Origin: Bacteroidales bacterium
GTDB lineage: Bacteria; Bacteroidota; Bacteroidia; Bacteroidales; UBA932
DNA length: 55,641 nt
NCBI GenBank assembly: GCA_017469845.1
Contig: JAFUFP010000052.1
Location: 1-55,641 of the forward strand
Reading direction: 5' to 3'
This document shows positions 1 through 7,620 of this stretch, in pieces; within the stretch, counting starts at the first letter, position 1; every line of letters starts with the position of its first letter. A model generated the notes under the pieces. It searched no databases, was not told the origin of the DNA, and saw only the letters and a list, made by a program, of their open reading frames with translations. Made by a program: the position numbers and the translations under genes.

Positions 1-26
1 TGAGCCAGGATCAAACTCTTCTTGCT
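1..26 (-). rRNA. 16S ribosomal RNA, 5' end only
   Basis: The reverse complement of bases 1-19 reads AGAGTTTGATCCTGGCTCA, the near-universal start of bacterial 16S rRNA (the 27F primer site). By analogy with E. coli, where this motif begins at base 8, the mature 5' end lies near base 26. The gene runs leftward out of the window, so only about 26 bases are present. Contig ends at rRNA operons are a common assembly artefact. Confidence 0.95.
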
Positions 27-192
27 ATATTTCTTATATCTCTAAGTGTGATCCGGCATGTCTCTCCTTCCTCCCGGAAGGATTCGAAATTGACGCTCTC
101 GATCTATCTGTTTTCGGTACTTGCTACTTGTACTTTGTCTTTCAATATTGTCAATGAACTATTTTTGAGTCCGTTGTTTCTCAAACGGGCTG

Positions 193-223
193 CAAAGATA
201 AGCACTTTTTCTTTGCCACCAAA
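193..223 (-). promoter_or_regulatory. rRNA operon promoter, Bacteroidota type
   Basis: On the minus strand TATCTTTG (193-200) fits the -7 consensus TAnnTTTG, and TTTG (220-223) fits the -33 element with a 19-base spacer. Transcription would start near base 187, giving a leader of about 160 bases before the mature 16S. The stretch 27-192 holds no gene and is read as this leader. It is back to back with the chrA promoter. Confidence 0.7.
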
Positions 224-291
224 CTTTTTTCGGGATTTTTTTCAAAAAATCGTCTTTTTGAGGCCAAAAAGGGGGCAAAGGCTGTTTGACT

Positions 292-323
292 TTTGCTGTT
301 TTAGGCTCGGATTCGTACCTTTG
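292..323 (+). promoter_or_regulatory. Promoter of the chromate transporter pair
   Basis: TTTG (292-295), a 20-base spacer and TACCTTTG (316-323) fit the Bacteroidota vegetative promoter consensus. The start codon at 361 leaves a leader of about 30 bases. Confidence 0.7.
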
Positions 324-360
324 CGCCCGTTGAGGACAACTGTCTTCAACATATCGGAAC

Positions 361-927
361 ATGGCATCTTTATTCAATATTTTTACTGTCTTCTCCAAAA
401 TTGGAGCCTTCACTATCGGTGGAGGATATGCGATGATACCTCTCATCGAAAAGGAGATGGACAAACGGGGTTGGATAAGCGAGGAGGAACTCCCGGACAT
501 CATAGCGCTTGCGCAATCGGCCCCGGGTGTTCTAGCTGTCAACGTGTCCATATTCGCGGGATACAAACTAAGGGGAATAAAAGGAAGCATCGCAGCAACT
601 ATCGGAACTATCCTGCCGTCATTCTTCGCGATTCTTGTGATCGCCATGTTCCTTACCAACTATCAGGACAATCCGATTGTGGTCAGGATATTCAATGGAA
701 TAAGGCCGGTGGTCGTATCCCTCATCGCAGTTCCGATGATAAACATGGCACGGAAGAACAACAAGACCTGGTGGGCTTGGGCCATATCCGCGTTATCGTT
801 GATCCTGGTCGCTTTCCTCAAGGTTTCTCCCATATATATATTATTGGTGATAATCGTTGTCGCTTTCTGCATCTATTATTACAAGGAGCAGAATGACCAA
901 AGGCGGAAGGAGGGCCGGAAAGACTGA
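361..927 (+). CDS. chrA: Chromate transporter family protein, first half-size subunit
   Basis: A 188-residue integral membrane protein of the CHR family (PF02417), short-chain type: one CHR domain instead of the two fused in classic ChrA. The family signature GGGYAM lies at residues 20-25 and the QSAPG segment at 52-56; the rest is hydrophobic helices with a charged C-terminal tail. Short-chain members are encoded as adjacent pairs thought to work together, and here the second subunit follows with a one-base TGATG overlap, so the two are translationally coupled. The family exports chromate or related oxyanions, but many members have no tested substrate, so the substrate is uncertain. The ATG at 361 is about 30 bases after the predicted transcription start. 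Confidence 0.9.
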   Translation: MASLFNIFTVFSKIGAFTIGGGYAMIPLIEKEMDKRGWISEEELPDIIALAQSAPGVLAVNVSIFAGYKLRGIKGSIAATIGTILPSFFAILVIAMFLTNYQDNPIVVRIFNGIRPVVVSLIAVPMINMARKNNKTWWAWAISALSLILVAFLKVSPIYILLVIIVVAFCIYYYKEQNDQRRKEGRKD

Positions 928-1541
928 TGGACATTTTGGTTTTGTTCGGACAGCTGTTCGTCACATTCCTTCTCATCGGCGCCTTCACATTCGGTGGTGG
1001 ATACGCCATGCTTTCGCTCATCCAAACGCAGGTCGTGGTAGCTCACCACTGGATCAGTGAAGCCACGTTCACCAACATCGTGGCCATTTCACAAATGACT
1101 CCGGGCCCTATCGGAATCAACAGCGCGACTTACGTCGGATATGAGGTCATGAAGAATGCAGGGGCTTCCCATCTTGTCGCCGTCCTGGGATCGGCGGTGG
1201 CCTCTTTCGCATTGATACTGCCTTCATTCCTGATAGTCCTCACCATGGTGAAGTTCTACCAGAAATTTATGGGAAACGCCGTCTTCGAGGGTGTGATGAG
1301 CTGGCTCAGGCCCGCCGTAGTCGGTCTTATCGGAGCCGCAGCTGTCATTCTTGTGGTCAACACGTCATGGAGCGGGATTCCCCTACTGTCCATGCCTTCT
1401 TTCGAAATCATCCGCGACAACTTCATCGATTGGAAGAGCTGGGCCCTTTTCGGTGCGGCCGTCATCGCTTCTATGGGATTCAAGGTGAATCCCATAGTGA
1501 TAATAATAGCGGGAGGAATCGCCGGACTGATCCTGTATTGA
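927..1541 (+). CDS. chrA: Chromate transporter family protein, second half-size subunit
   Basis: A 204-residue membrane protein, the partner of the preceding gene and clearly related to it: GGGYAM at residues 23-28 and QMTPGPIGIN at 56-65 correspond to the same motifs in the first subunit. In two-gene CHR transporters the halves are thought to insert in opposite orientations and form one transporter. The start codon overlaps the upstream stop by one base. A hairpin at 1591-1617 probably ends the two-gene transcript. Chromate is the named family substrate; the physiological one is unknown. Confidence 0.9.
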   Translation: MDILVLFGQLFVTFLLIGAFTFGGGYAMLSLIQTQVVVAHHWISEATFTNIVAISQMTPGPIGINSATYVGYEVMKNAGASHLVAVLGSAVASFALILPSFLIVLTMVKFYQKFMGNAVFEGVMSWLRPAVVGLIGAAAVILVVNTSWSGIPLLSMPSFEIIRDNFIDWKSWALFGAAVIASMGFKVNPIVIIIAGGIAGLILY

Positions 1542-1590
1542 TTTGAGAAGAACCGGAACATCCGATACTATAGATACACTATTGATGACA

Positions 1591-1617
1591 AGAGGACCGC
1601 AACTGATGCGATCCTCT
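1591..1617 (+). terminator. Probable terminator after the chromate transporter genes
   Basis: An inverted repeat pairs 1591-1601 with 1607-1617 around a five-base loop, with one internal mismatch, followed by a T-rich stretch (CTTCGTTTTA). It lies between two convergent genes. Confidence 0.6.
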
Positions 1618-1669
1618 CTTCGTTTTATGCGCTGAGCATCTCAGATGTAGGCAAACTCGGGAAGGCGGA

Positions 1670-3346
1670 CTAGTCCACCCTTCCCTCATGTCCCGGCAAT
1701 CCGGGCTCGCCGAAGACTTGCTTGCTGTAAGTATATCCCAGAATATCATAGACCCTGCACATACGCTCAAGAGACTTTTTGAACCTGTCGAAGTCCTTGT
1801 TCCCGGGCTCGCACCACTGCACTTCGCTCAACGCGTCAAGCCTGGGAAGAAGCATATACTCAAGATGCGTGTTTCCTTCGATATACTCGGTCCACAGGTT
1901 GGCCTGTACACCGAGAATATGATGACGGGCCTCTTCAGGGATACCCTTATATGGATCATATGAATAAACCGTATCTATCGGAAGATATCCGCCGATTGCG
2001 AGAGGTTCCTTCTCGATTTCCTTGGACTGATAGTAGTCGAAGTACATGTGGGAGTTCGGGGTCATGATGGCGTCAAATCCGTTCTTGGCGGCCTCGATTC
2101 CACCTGCCACTCCCCTCCATGACATTACGGTCGCACCTTCGGCAAGATTTCCTTCAAGAATCTCATCCCAACCGATGATCTTGCGTCCATGGTCATTGAC
2201 GAACTTCTGCACCCTTGCTGTAACATAGTTCTGGAGATAATCCTCGGCGGAATGTTTGTCGTCAGACTTCAACCCGAGTTCCTTTATCCTCTTCTGGCAA
2301 TGGGGGCAAGTCTTCCAATAAGTCTTGGGACATTCATCCCCTCCGATATGGATATATTCCGAAGGGAAGAGTTCCATAATCTCTCCCAGGACTCCTTCAA
2401 GGAACTCGAATGTGGATTCTTTACCGGGGCAGAGCACCTCGTCCGCAACTCCCCAACGCTCCCAAACCTTGAACTGCTTACCGGTACAGCCAAGATAAGG
2501 ATACGAAGCCAGGGCCGCGATCATGTGACCCGGGAGGTCGACCTCCGGCACTATGGTGATACCCAAATTGGCGGCATATGCAACCACTTCCTTGATCTGC
2601 TCCTGGGTGTAAAAGCCACCATAACGCCTTCCGTCACCGATGAAAGGGTCGAAGTTCTTGTCTACAATGGTCTGGTCACGGAACGCTCCGACCTCAGTAA
2701 GACGTGGATATTTCTTGATCTCGATTCTCCATCCCTGATCTTCGGTCAGATGCCAGTGAAGACGGTTGAGTTTATGCATCGCCATGACATCAAGATACTT
2801 CTTGACTTCATCTACGTCAAAGAAATGGCGGCAGGGATCCATATGCATTCCCCTGTAGGCGAATCTGGGCTTGTCCTGGATATCCGCTTTGGGAAGTACC
2901 CATTTCTCAGAAGGTGCGCTCTTTCCGGCAAAATATGCTTCGGGAAGCATCTGAGAAATAGTCTGGATCGCATAGAAAAAGCCCACTCCGGTAGAGGCTC
3001 TGACCTTGACCGCTTTCGAAGAAATGTTGATAGCGTACTCCTCACTTCCCAATGTGGGATCTACGGCAAACGAGAATCCTTTCTCAGAAAGGGATTCCTG
3101 AACCGGAGAAGGTTTGCCGGTGACGGATGTGAGTTTGGACGCAAAATCCATGATATGGCCTTTACCCATATCATCAGTTGCAGCGGCATCGAAACTCACG
3201 GTCGCTCCCGGAACTTTGAAGACACCGGATTTGACACTGATGGACTGCGGAACGGGAATGATGGAAATTTCGGGCGCGGGCTGCGAGCAGGAGACGGCTA
3301 CGGTCAATGCTGCGACGGCCGGCAATAAGGACAAATTACGGAACAT
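1670..3346 (-). CDS. Beta-N-acetylhexosaminidase lipoprotein, GH20
   Basis: A 558-residue glycoside hydrolase family 20 enzyme that removes terminal N-acetyl-hexosamine from glycans such as host N-glycans, mucin or chitin oligosaccharides. The ATG at 3346 is preferred over the longer reading frame from 3472, because it begins directly with a lipoprotein signal (hydrophobic stretch, then VAVSC with the lipidated Cys at residue 20). An N-terminal GH20b-like domain spans about 28-155 and the catalytic barrel about 160-500. The catalytic Asp-Glu pair is D337-E338 in HIGGDECP; HWHLTEDQGWR at 197-207 is a typical active-site strand. Attachment to the outer membrane or periplasmic face is inferred from the lipobox. 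It stands alone, with no SusC/SusD pair beside it. Confidence 0.93.
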   Translation of the reverse strand: MFRNLSLLPAVAALTVAVSCSQPAPEISIIPVPQSISVKSGVFKVPGATVSFDAAATDDMGKGHIMDFASKLTSVTGKPSPVQESLSEKGFSFAVDPTLGSEEYAINISSKAVKVRASTGVGFFYAIQTISQMLPEAYFAGKSAPSEKWVLPKADIQDKPRFAYRGMHMDPCRHFFDVDEVKKYLDVMAMHKLNRLHWHLTEDQGWRIEIKKYPRLTEVGAFRDQTIVDKNFDPFIGDGRRYGGFYTQEQIKEVVAYAANLGITIVPEVDLPGHMIAALASYPYLGCTGKQFKVWERWGVADEVLCPGKESTFEFLEGVLGEIMELFPSEYIHIGGDECPKTYWKTCPHCQKRIKELGLKSDDKHSAEDYLQNYVTARVQKFVNDHGRKIIGWDEILEGNLAEGATVMSWRGVAGGIEAAKNGFDAIMTPNSHMYFDYYQSKEIEKEPLAIGGYLPIDTVYSYDPYKGIPEEARHHILGVQANLWTEYIEGNTHLEYMLLPRLDALSEVQWCEPGNKDFDRFKKSLERMCRVYDILGYTYSKQVFGEPGLPGHEGRVD

Positions 3347-3499
3347 TGTGTTTAAAATGATGTGCTCTTTATGATGTGGTTTTCCGGAAGGTCCCGACGA
3401 GTTCCCGCCAAAAGGGACTCCGGAGTACGAAGGTACGGAAAAATTCAGTAATTTCGCATCCGATTGGTTCATGCAAACAATATCAAATTCAATAGTGTT

Positions 3500-4234
3500 A
3501 TGAAAAAGACATTCCTAAGAACAGTATGCTGCCTCGCCATGGCGGGCATCATCATCGGATGCGGTGAATCCAAATCCCAGAAAGCGGCGAGAGAAGCCGC
3601 TGAGGCGGAGGCCGCGAAAGCAGCCGAAACAGCAAGGCTCGATTCTCTTGCTCAGGCCAGACTCGACGAGGCGAACAAGAACGAAACAAAGGTAGCGGAA
3701 CTTCCCGCAGAGCCGGTTTTCGTCATCACCACAAACCTCGGAACGATGAAGATCAAACTCTATTCGAAGACCCCCAAACACAGGGACAATTTCGCGAAGC
3801 TCGCGATGGCCGGATACTATGACGACCTTCTGTTCCACAGAGTCATCAAAGGGTTCATGATCCAGGGCGGAGATCCTTTCTCCAGGGATACCGCAAGAGT
3901 CGCCCAGTACGGACAGGGCGGTCCCGGATACACAATCCCCGCTGAAATCATCCCGGAATACACGCATAAGAAAGGCGCGGTAGCCGCAGCCAGAAGAGGA
4001 GACAGCGCCAACCCCAACAGGGAATCTTCCGGATCACAGTTCTATATTGTACAGGATGAAGCGGGATGCGCTTCCCTGAACGGGGCATACTCCGTCTTCG
4101 GAGAAACCATAGAAGGGCTTGACGTGATTGACAAAATAGCCGCTGTCGCGACCAACAACAAGGACCTTCCGCTCAACCCCGTCAAAATAATTTCAATAAA
4201 ACTTGACGAGTCTTCCAAACCGAAAGGTCAATAA
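3500..4234 (+). CDS. Cyclophilin-type peptidyl-prolyl isomerase lipoprotein
   Basis: A 244-residue protein. The ATG at 3500 starts a lipoprotein signal peptide with the lipobox IIGC (Cys21); the upstream in-frame start at 3464 would bury this signal and is rejected. Residues 24-65 are rich in Ala, Glu and Lys and look like a helical spacer. The cyclophilin fold fills the rest, with FHRVIKGFMIQGGDP at 112-126 and a SGSQFYIVQ segment, both active-site regions of the family. It probably catalyses cis-trans isomerisation of prolyl bonds during folding of envelope proteins. It is divergent from the GH20 gene, the two starts being about 150 bases apart. Confidence 0.92.
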   Translation: MKKTFLRTVCCLAMAGIIIGCGESKSQKAAREAAEAEAAKAAETARLDSLAQARLDEANKNETKVAELPAEPVFVITTNLGTMKIKLYSKTPKHRDNFAKLAMAGYYDDLLFHRVIKGFMIQGGDPFSRDTARVAQYGQGGPGYTIPAEIIPEYTHKKGAVAAARRGDSANPNRESSGSQFYIVQDEAGCASLNGAYSVFGETIEGLDVIDKIAAVATNNKDLPLNPVKIISIKLDESSKPKGQ

Positions 4235-4325
4235 AACGGCTCTAAAGGTCGAACAGGTACATAAAACTATCAAATAATCCATGAAAACTCTATCCAAAAC
4301 CCCAAAAGTTATTATCTTTATGGCC

Positions 4326-4532
4326 GAATAGTTTTTTCATAGGTTAAGTTTTAGGTTAGAATTGCTGTCGGACCTTGCTGTGAAGCACGGTCCGATGTTC
4401 TTTGGGAAAGAAAAAAAATGACATCCGGAGCAATGCCTGAAAGGCTGCGGCTCTTCTCCTGAAACGCATGTTTTGACCCAACGAACATAACAATACCGAA
4501 ATCCCGGCTCACTTACGGTGAACCGGGATTTT
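4326..4532 (+). ncRNA. Candidate small RNA in a gene-free region
   Basis: The 330 bases between the cyclophilin gene and tsf hold no credible ORF. They contain a -7-like element TATCTTTA (4313-4320, last base off consensus and no clear -33), then a hairpin GTCGGACC/GGTCCGAT around 4367-4395, a second short hairpin near 4437-4447, and a strong hairpin at 4499-4532. A promoter-like start, internal structure and a terminator suggest an independent RNA of about 200 bases. Bacteroidales carry structured RNAs of this size, including proposed 6S-like RNAs, but I cannot assign a family. It does not match the conserved ends of tmRNA, RNase P RNA or SRP RNA. Confidence 0.35.
4499..4532. terminator. Hairpin terminator between the RNA region and tsf
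   Basis: AAATCCCGG (4499-4507) pairs with CCGGGATTT (4523-4531), and TCAC pairs with GTGA inside it, leaving a five-base loop. A TTTT run follows on the plus strand. On the minus strand it lies about 30 bases past the tsf stop and could end the ribosomal operon as well. Confidence 0.65.
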
Positions 4533-4564
4533 CATATTGCTAAAGAGGGTATTCCTCTTTATCC

Positions 4565-5557
4565 TTAGTCGCTAAGGGAGAAACGCTTGAAAGCGACGAC
4601 GCATGCCTCTTTGTCGGCAGCGGCCAAAGCAGCCTTTACAGACTCTTTGTTGTCGCTGAGCTGATACTCCTGCTCGAGAAGGGTGTTCTCCTTCAAGAAC
4701 TTCGCAACCCTACCGTTGGCGATGTTCATGACCATCTGCTCGGGAAGGTTAGCAGCCTTCTGCTCACCTACGGTCTTGATGATCTCACGTGCCTGGGCGG
4801 CCTGCTCGGGAGTGATCCAACCCTTGGCGGTATTGGACTCGATGTGGTCTTCGCTGTCAACATGGGCGGGGTTGATTCCTGCTTTCTTCAAAGCGGCCTC
4901 AACAGCCTTCTGAACCTGCTCGTCCTTGGTCTTCTGGATAGCGACAGCCATTTCGTTGTCGATAACCTCCTTGGGGCAATCCTCTTTGCTGATGGATACA
5001 GGGTTCATTGAAGTGACCTGCATGGCGATTCCCTTTCCGAGTGCCTCATCAACGGGCTTGTTGAAGGCGACGATGGCGCCGAGCTTGCCGTTGAAGTGGA
5101 TGTACTGGGCGATATAGGGAGCCTCGAGAGTTGCATAGTATGCGAGGACGTGCTTCTCACCGGTCTTTCCTGTCTGTGCGGAAATTTCTTCCTCGACAGT
5201 GTGGCCGTTTGAGCAGACAGCTGCCTTCAGACCCTCGATGTCAGCAGGGAATGAAGCGATAGCTGCATCAGCGATCTCAGCGGCAAGAGCCTTGAAATCG
5301 GGAGTTGCGGAAACGAAGTCGGTCTCGCAGCCGAGGCATACGAGAACAGCCTTGCCTTCAGCGGTGCGTACGAGTACGGAACCCTCAGAAGTCTCACGGT
5401 CAGCCCTCTTGGCGGCGACGAGTTTACCCTTCTCACGGATGATGTCCACAGCCTTCTGGAAATCGCCTTCAGCCTCGATGAGAGCCTTCTTGCAATCCAT
5501 CATACCTGCGGAAGTCATCTGACGCAGTTTCATTACGTCTTTTGCGGTAATTTGCAT
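4565..5557 (-). CDS. tsf: Translation elongation factor Ts
   Basis: A 330-residue guanine nucleotide exchange factor for EF-Tu in the cytoplasm. The N-terminal UBA-like domain (1-55) carries the hallmark TSAGMMDCKKAL at residues 15-26. The TDFVS segment follows at the start of the core, and there is a C-terminal module. The longer frame from 5581 adds eight residues not seen in the family, so the ATG at 5557 is chosen (protein starts MQITAKDV). It is the last gene of rplM-rpsI-rpsB-tsf, 40 bases after rpsB; rpsB-tsf is one of the most conserved bacterial gene pairs. Confidence 0.97.
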   Translation of the reverse strand: MQITAKDVMKLRQMTSAGMMDCKKALIEAEGDFQKAVDIIREKGKLVAAKRADRETSEGSVLVRTAEGKAVLVCLGCETDFVSATPDFKALAAEIADAAIASFPADIEGLKAAVCSNGHTVEEEISAQTGKTGEKHVLAYYATLEAPYIAQYIHFNGKLGAIVAFNKPVDEALGKGIAMQVTSMNPVSISKEDCPKEVIDNEMAVAIQKTKDEQVQKAVEAALKKAGINPAHVDSEDHIESNTAKGWITPEQAAQAREIIKTVGEQKAANLPEQMVMNIANGRVAKFLKENTLLEQEYQLSDNKESVKAALAAADKEACVVAFKRFSLSD

Positions 5558-5597
5558 TGTCGTAAAATTATAATTGTTCAACAGAGCGGAATATCCG

Positions 5598-6419
5598 TTA
5601 CTCAGCGGCCTCCTCCTGTGCGGGAGCTTCAGCCTCTACATCAACGGGTTTTGCATTCTTGCGTGCGCGGAGCTTCTTGCCGGTGTTCCTCTCCTCAGCG
5701 GGAGCGGCCTCAACCTCTTTCTCCTTCTCGAGCTTCCTCTCATTCAATCCCTCCTGGATGGCGTTGCAAAGTGCACCCATGATGTACTCGATGCTCTTTG
5801 CTGCGTCGTCGTTTGCCGGAATCACATAATCAATCGGGGTAGGATCGCAACAAGTATCAACCATAGCGATTACCGGGATGTTGAGACGGTTAGCCTCTTT
5901 GACTGCATTTGCCTCCTTCTGTACGTCGACCACGAAGATAGCTGAAGGGAGACGGCTCATGTCCTTGATTGAGCCGAGGTTCTTCTCAAGCTTAGCCCTC
6001 TGGCGGTCCACCTGGAGACGCTCACGCTTTGCAAGCTTCTCGAATGTACCATCTTCTTTCATCTTGTCGATGGTATTTATCTTCTTGACTGCCTTGCGGA
6101 TGGTGGGGAAGTTGGTGAGCATTCCACCGGGCCACCTTTCAGTAACGTAAGGCATATTGACGGATTCAGCCTTCTCGGCTACAATCTCCTTGGCCTGCTT
6201 CTTGGTGGCGACGAAGAGAATCTTGCGTCCTGAACGGGCGAGTTCCTTCATGACCTCAGCAGCCTCGTCAATCTTTACAACACTCTTGTGCAGGTCGATG
6301 ATGTGGATTCCGTTGCGCTCAATGAAGATATAGGGAGCCATTTTAGGATTCCACTTCCTTGCGAGATGTCCGAAGTGCACACCTGCATCGAGTAATTCCT
6401 GGAAATTTGTTCTTGGCAT
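5598..6419 (-). CDS. rpsB: 30S ribosomal protein S2
   Basis: A 273-residue protein starting MPRTNFQELLDAGVHFGHL, the typical S2 N-terminus, followed by WNPKMAPYIF and the RWPGGMLTNF segment. The C-terminal 40 residues form an acidic, Ala/Glu-rich tail common in Bacteroidota S2. S2 is assembled late into the small subunit near S1. The gene sits between rpsI and tsf. The 218-base gap before it is long for this operon and may carry a regulatory leader. Confidence 0.98.
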   Translation of the reverse strand: MPRTNFQELLDAGVHFGHLARKWNPKMAPYIFIERNGIHIIDLHKSVVKIDEAAEVMKELARSGRKILFVATKKQAKEIVAEKAESVNMPYVTERWPGGMLTNFPTIRKAVKKINTIDKMKEDGTFEKLAKRERLQVDRQRAKLEKNLGSIKDMSRLPSAIFVVDVQKEANAVKEANRLNIPVIAMVDTCCDPTPIDYVIPANDDAAKSIEYIMGALCNAIQEGLNERKLEKEKEVEAAPAEERNTGKKLRARKNAKPVDVEAEAPAQEEAAE

Positions 6420-6637
6420 TTTAAAAATCGTTGTTTGTTTTGTTGTAAACTATCCCTCGGGCCTGAACAACTGGCCTTAGGGCTCTTTTCATCAATCCTG
6501 GGTAGCATCTTCACAGATGGTCCCAGAGATTTTCCGCAGTGCCGGCAATCTTCGGTAGCTTCCCGAAATTCACATCCCGAAAAAGGTCCTCAAGATTTAT
6601 GACCGCACTGTGCAGGTAAATCAGATTCAGAACCGTA
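6420..6637 (-). other. Long untranslated stretch between rpsI and rpsB
   Basis: There are 218 bases with no convincing ORF and no good TAnnTTTG promoter, so rpsB is probably co-transcribed with rpsI. In several bacteria S2 represses its own operon through the rpsB leader, and this spacer is in the right place for such an element. I did not identify a known S2-leader consensus, so the regulatory role is inference. Confidence 0.4.
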
Positions 6638-7030
6638 TTAACGTTTGCTGAACTGGAAGCGGCGACGTGCACCAGGCTGACCGGGCTTCTTCCTCTCGAC
6701 CTCACGGGCGTCACGGGTGAGGAATCCTGCGGCCTTGAGGGCTGAGCGATAAGCCTCTCTGTCGACCTCGCAAAGTGCGCGGGCGATACCGAGCCTCAAA
6801 GCTTCTGCCTGACCTTTGACTCCACCTCCGTCGAGGTTAGCCTTTACGTCAAACTGTCCTGCTGTACCTGTTACCTCAAAGGGCTGGTTCGCAATGTAAA
6901 TGAGGGAGTCGTCAGCGAAATAGTTGCTGAGCTCACGGCCATTGATTGTGATGTTGCCTTTGCCAGGAGCAAGATAAACACGAGCCACAGCTGATTTACG
7001 TCTTCCAAGGGCGTTGACTGTTTTTTCCAT
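6638..7030 (-). CDS. rpsI: 30S ribosomal protein S9
   Basis: A 130-residue protein starting [20 protein letters not shown] and ending RRRFQFSKR. The basic tail ending in Ser-Lys-Arg, which reaches the ribosomal P site, is diagnostic of S9. [10 protein letters not shown] and [15 protein letters not shown] are family signatures. The gene starts nine bases after the rplM stop, the usual L13-S9 pair. Confidence 0.98.
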   Translation of the reverse strand: MEKTVNALGRRKSAVARVYLAPGKGNITINGRELSNYFADDSLIYIANQPFEVTGTAGQFDVKANLDGGGVKGQAEALRLGIARALCEVDREAYRSALKAAGFLTRDAREVERKKPGQPGARRRFQFSKR

Positions 7031-7039
7031 TTGCTCTGT

Positions 7040-7492
7040 TTAAATTTCGTTCAACTTGATTGTTTTGGGGTTCTGTGCCTGGTGAGGATGCTCAGGACCT
7101 GCATAGATAAACAGGTTGCCGATGAGTTTGTCACCAAGACGGGTCTTGGGGAGCATACCCTTAACTGCTCTCCTGACAAGTTCAGTAGGCCTCTTTGCGA
7201 GGATCTCGGCAGGTGTAGTGAAGCGCTGTCCACCGGGATATCCGGTGTAGCGGGTATACACGCGGTTGGTCATCTTATTACCCTTGAGGGCGACCTTCTC
7301 AGCATTGACGATGATGACTTTGTCACCGCAGTCAACATGAGGGGTGAAGCCAGGTTTTGTCTTGCCGCGGAGGACAAGAGCAACACGTGAGGCCAGACGA
7401 CCAAGTGCAAGATCTGTTGCATCAATGACGACCCACTCCTTCTTTACAGTTGCCTTATTCAAGGATACTGTTTTGTAGCTTTGTGTGTCCAC
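7040..7492 (-). CDS. rplM: 50S ribosomal protein L13, GTG start
   Basis: A 150-residue protein starting MDTQSYKT, as other Bacteroidota L13 proteins do; the initiating codon is GTG (7490-7492). WVVIDATDLALGRLAS and the YTGYPGGQR segment are L13 signatures. L13 is an early assembly protein of the large subunit. It is the first gene of the operon and is transcribed from a strong consensus promoter at 7554-7584, with a hairpin and U-run at the transcript 5' end that may control it. Confidence 0.97.
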   Translation of the reverse strand: MDTQSYKTVSLNKATVKKEWVVIDATDLALGRLASRVALVLRGKTKPGFTPHVDCGDKVIIVNAEKVALKGNKMTNRVYTRYTGYPGGQRFTTPAEILAKRPTELVRRAVKGMLPKTRLGDKLIGNLFIYAGPEHPHQAQNPKTIKLNEI

Positions 7493-7518
7493 TGTCTTGA
7501 TCTTTAATGGTTTATAAC

Positions 7519-7552
7519 TAAAAAATTGCGATCCCTACACTTTATAGGGACC
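7519..7552 (-). promoter_or_regulatory. Leader hairpin with U-run upstream of rplM
   Basis: On the minus strand GGTCCCTA (7552-7545) can pair with TAGGGATC (7537-7530) around a seven-base loop; GCAA and six T residues follow. This resembles an intrinsic terminator, yet it lies only a few bases after the predicted transcription start and about 40 bases before the rplM start. It could be an autoregulatory leader bound by L13 or a protective 5' stem. I recall L13 leader motifs being proposed for Bacteroidia, which would need checking against Rfam. Confidence 0.5.
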
Positions 7553-7553
7553 G

Positions 7554-7584
7554 CAAAGGTAACAATAATTTCCCGATTTGCAAA
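7554..7584 (-). promoter_or_regulatory. Promoter of the rplM-rpsI-rpsB-tsf operon
   Basis: On the minus strand TTTG (7581-7584), a 19-base spacer and TACCTTTG (7554-7561) match the Bacteroidota consensus at every defined position. It is one of the best promoters in the window, as expected for ribosomal genes. Confidence 0.8.
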
Positions 7585-7620
7585 ATTTCGCCTTCTAAGG
7601 CCTTGAAATCGAATATTTGG

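Noticed and set aside
48..896. A 282-residue frame through the 16S leader and the first chrA gene
   Set aside because: It crosses the rRNA promoter and reads the chrA gene in the wrong frame; no protein features.
2189..3328. A 379-residue open frame antisense to the GH20 gene
   Set aside because: It has no family features, runs opposite a gene with complete catalytic motifs, and its openness follows from codon bias of the real gene.
4290..4340. A 16-codon minus-strand ORF (MKKLFGHKDNNFWGFG) in the gene-free region, considered as a second leader peptide
   Set aside because: No biosynthetic gene lies downstream on that strand within reach, its amino-acid run is not biased to one residue, and no promoter fits.
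4235..4564. tmRNA, RNase P RNA or SRP RNA in the long intergenic stretch
   Set aside because: None of their conserved end or loop sequences is visible on either strand.
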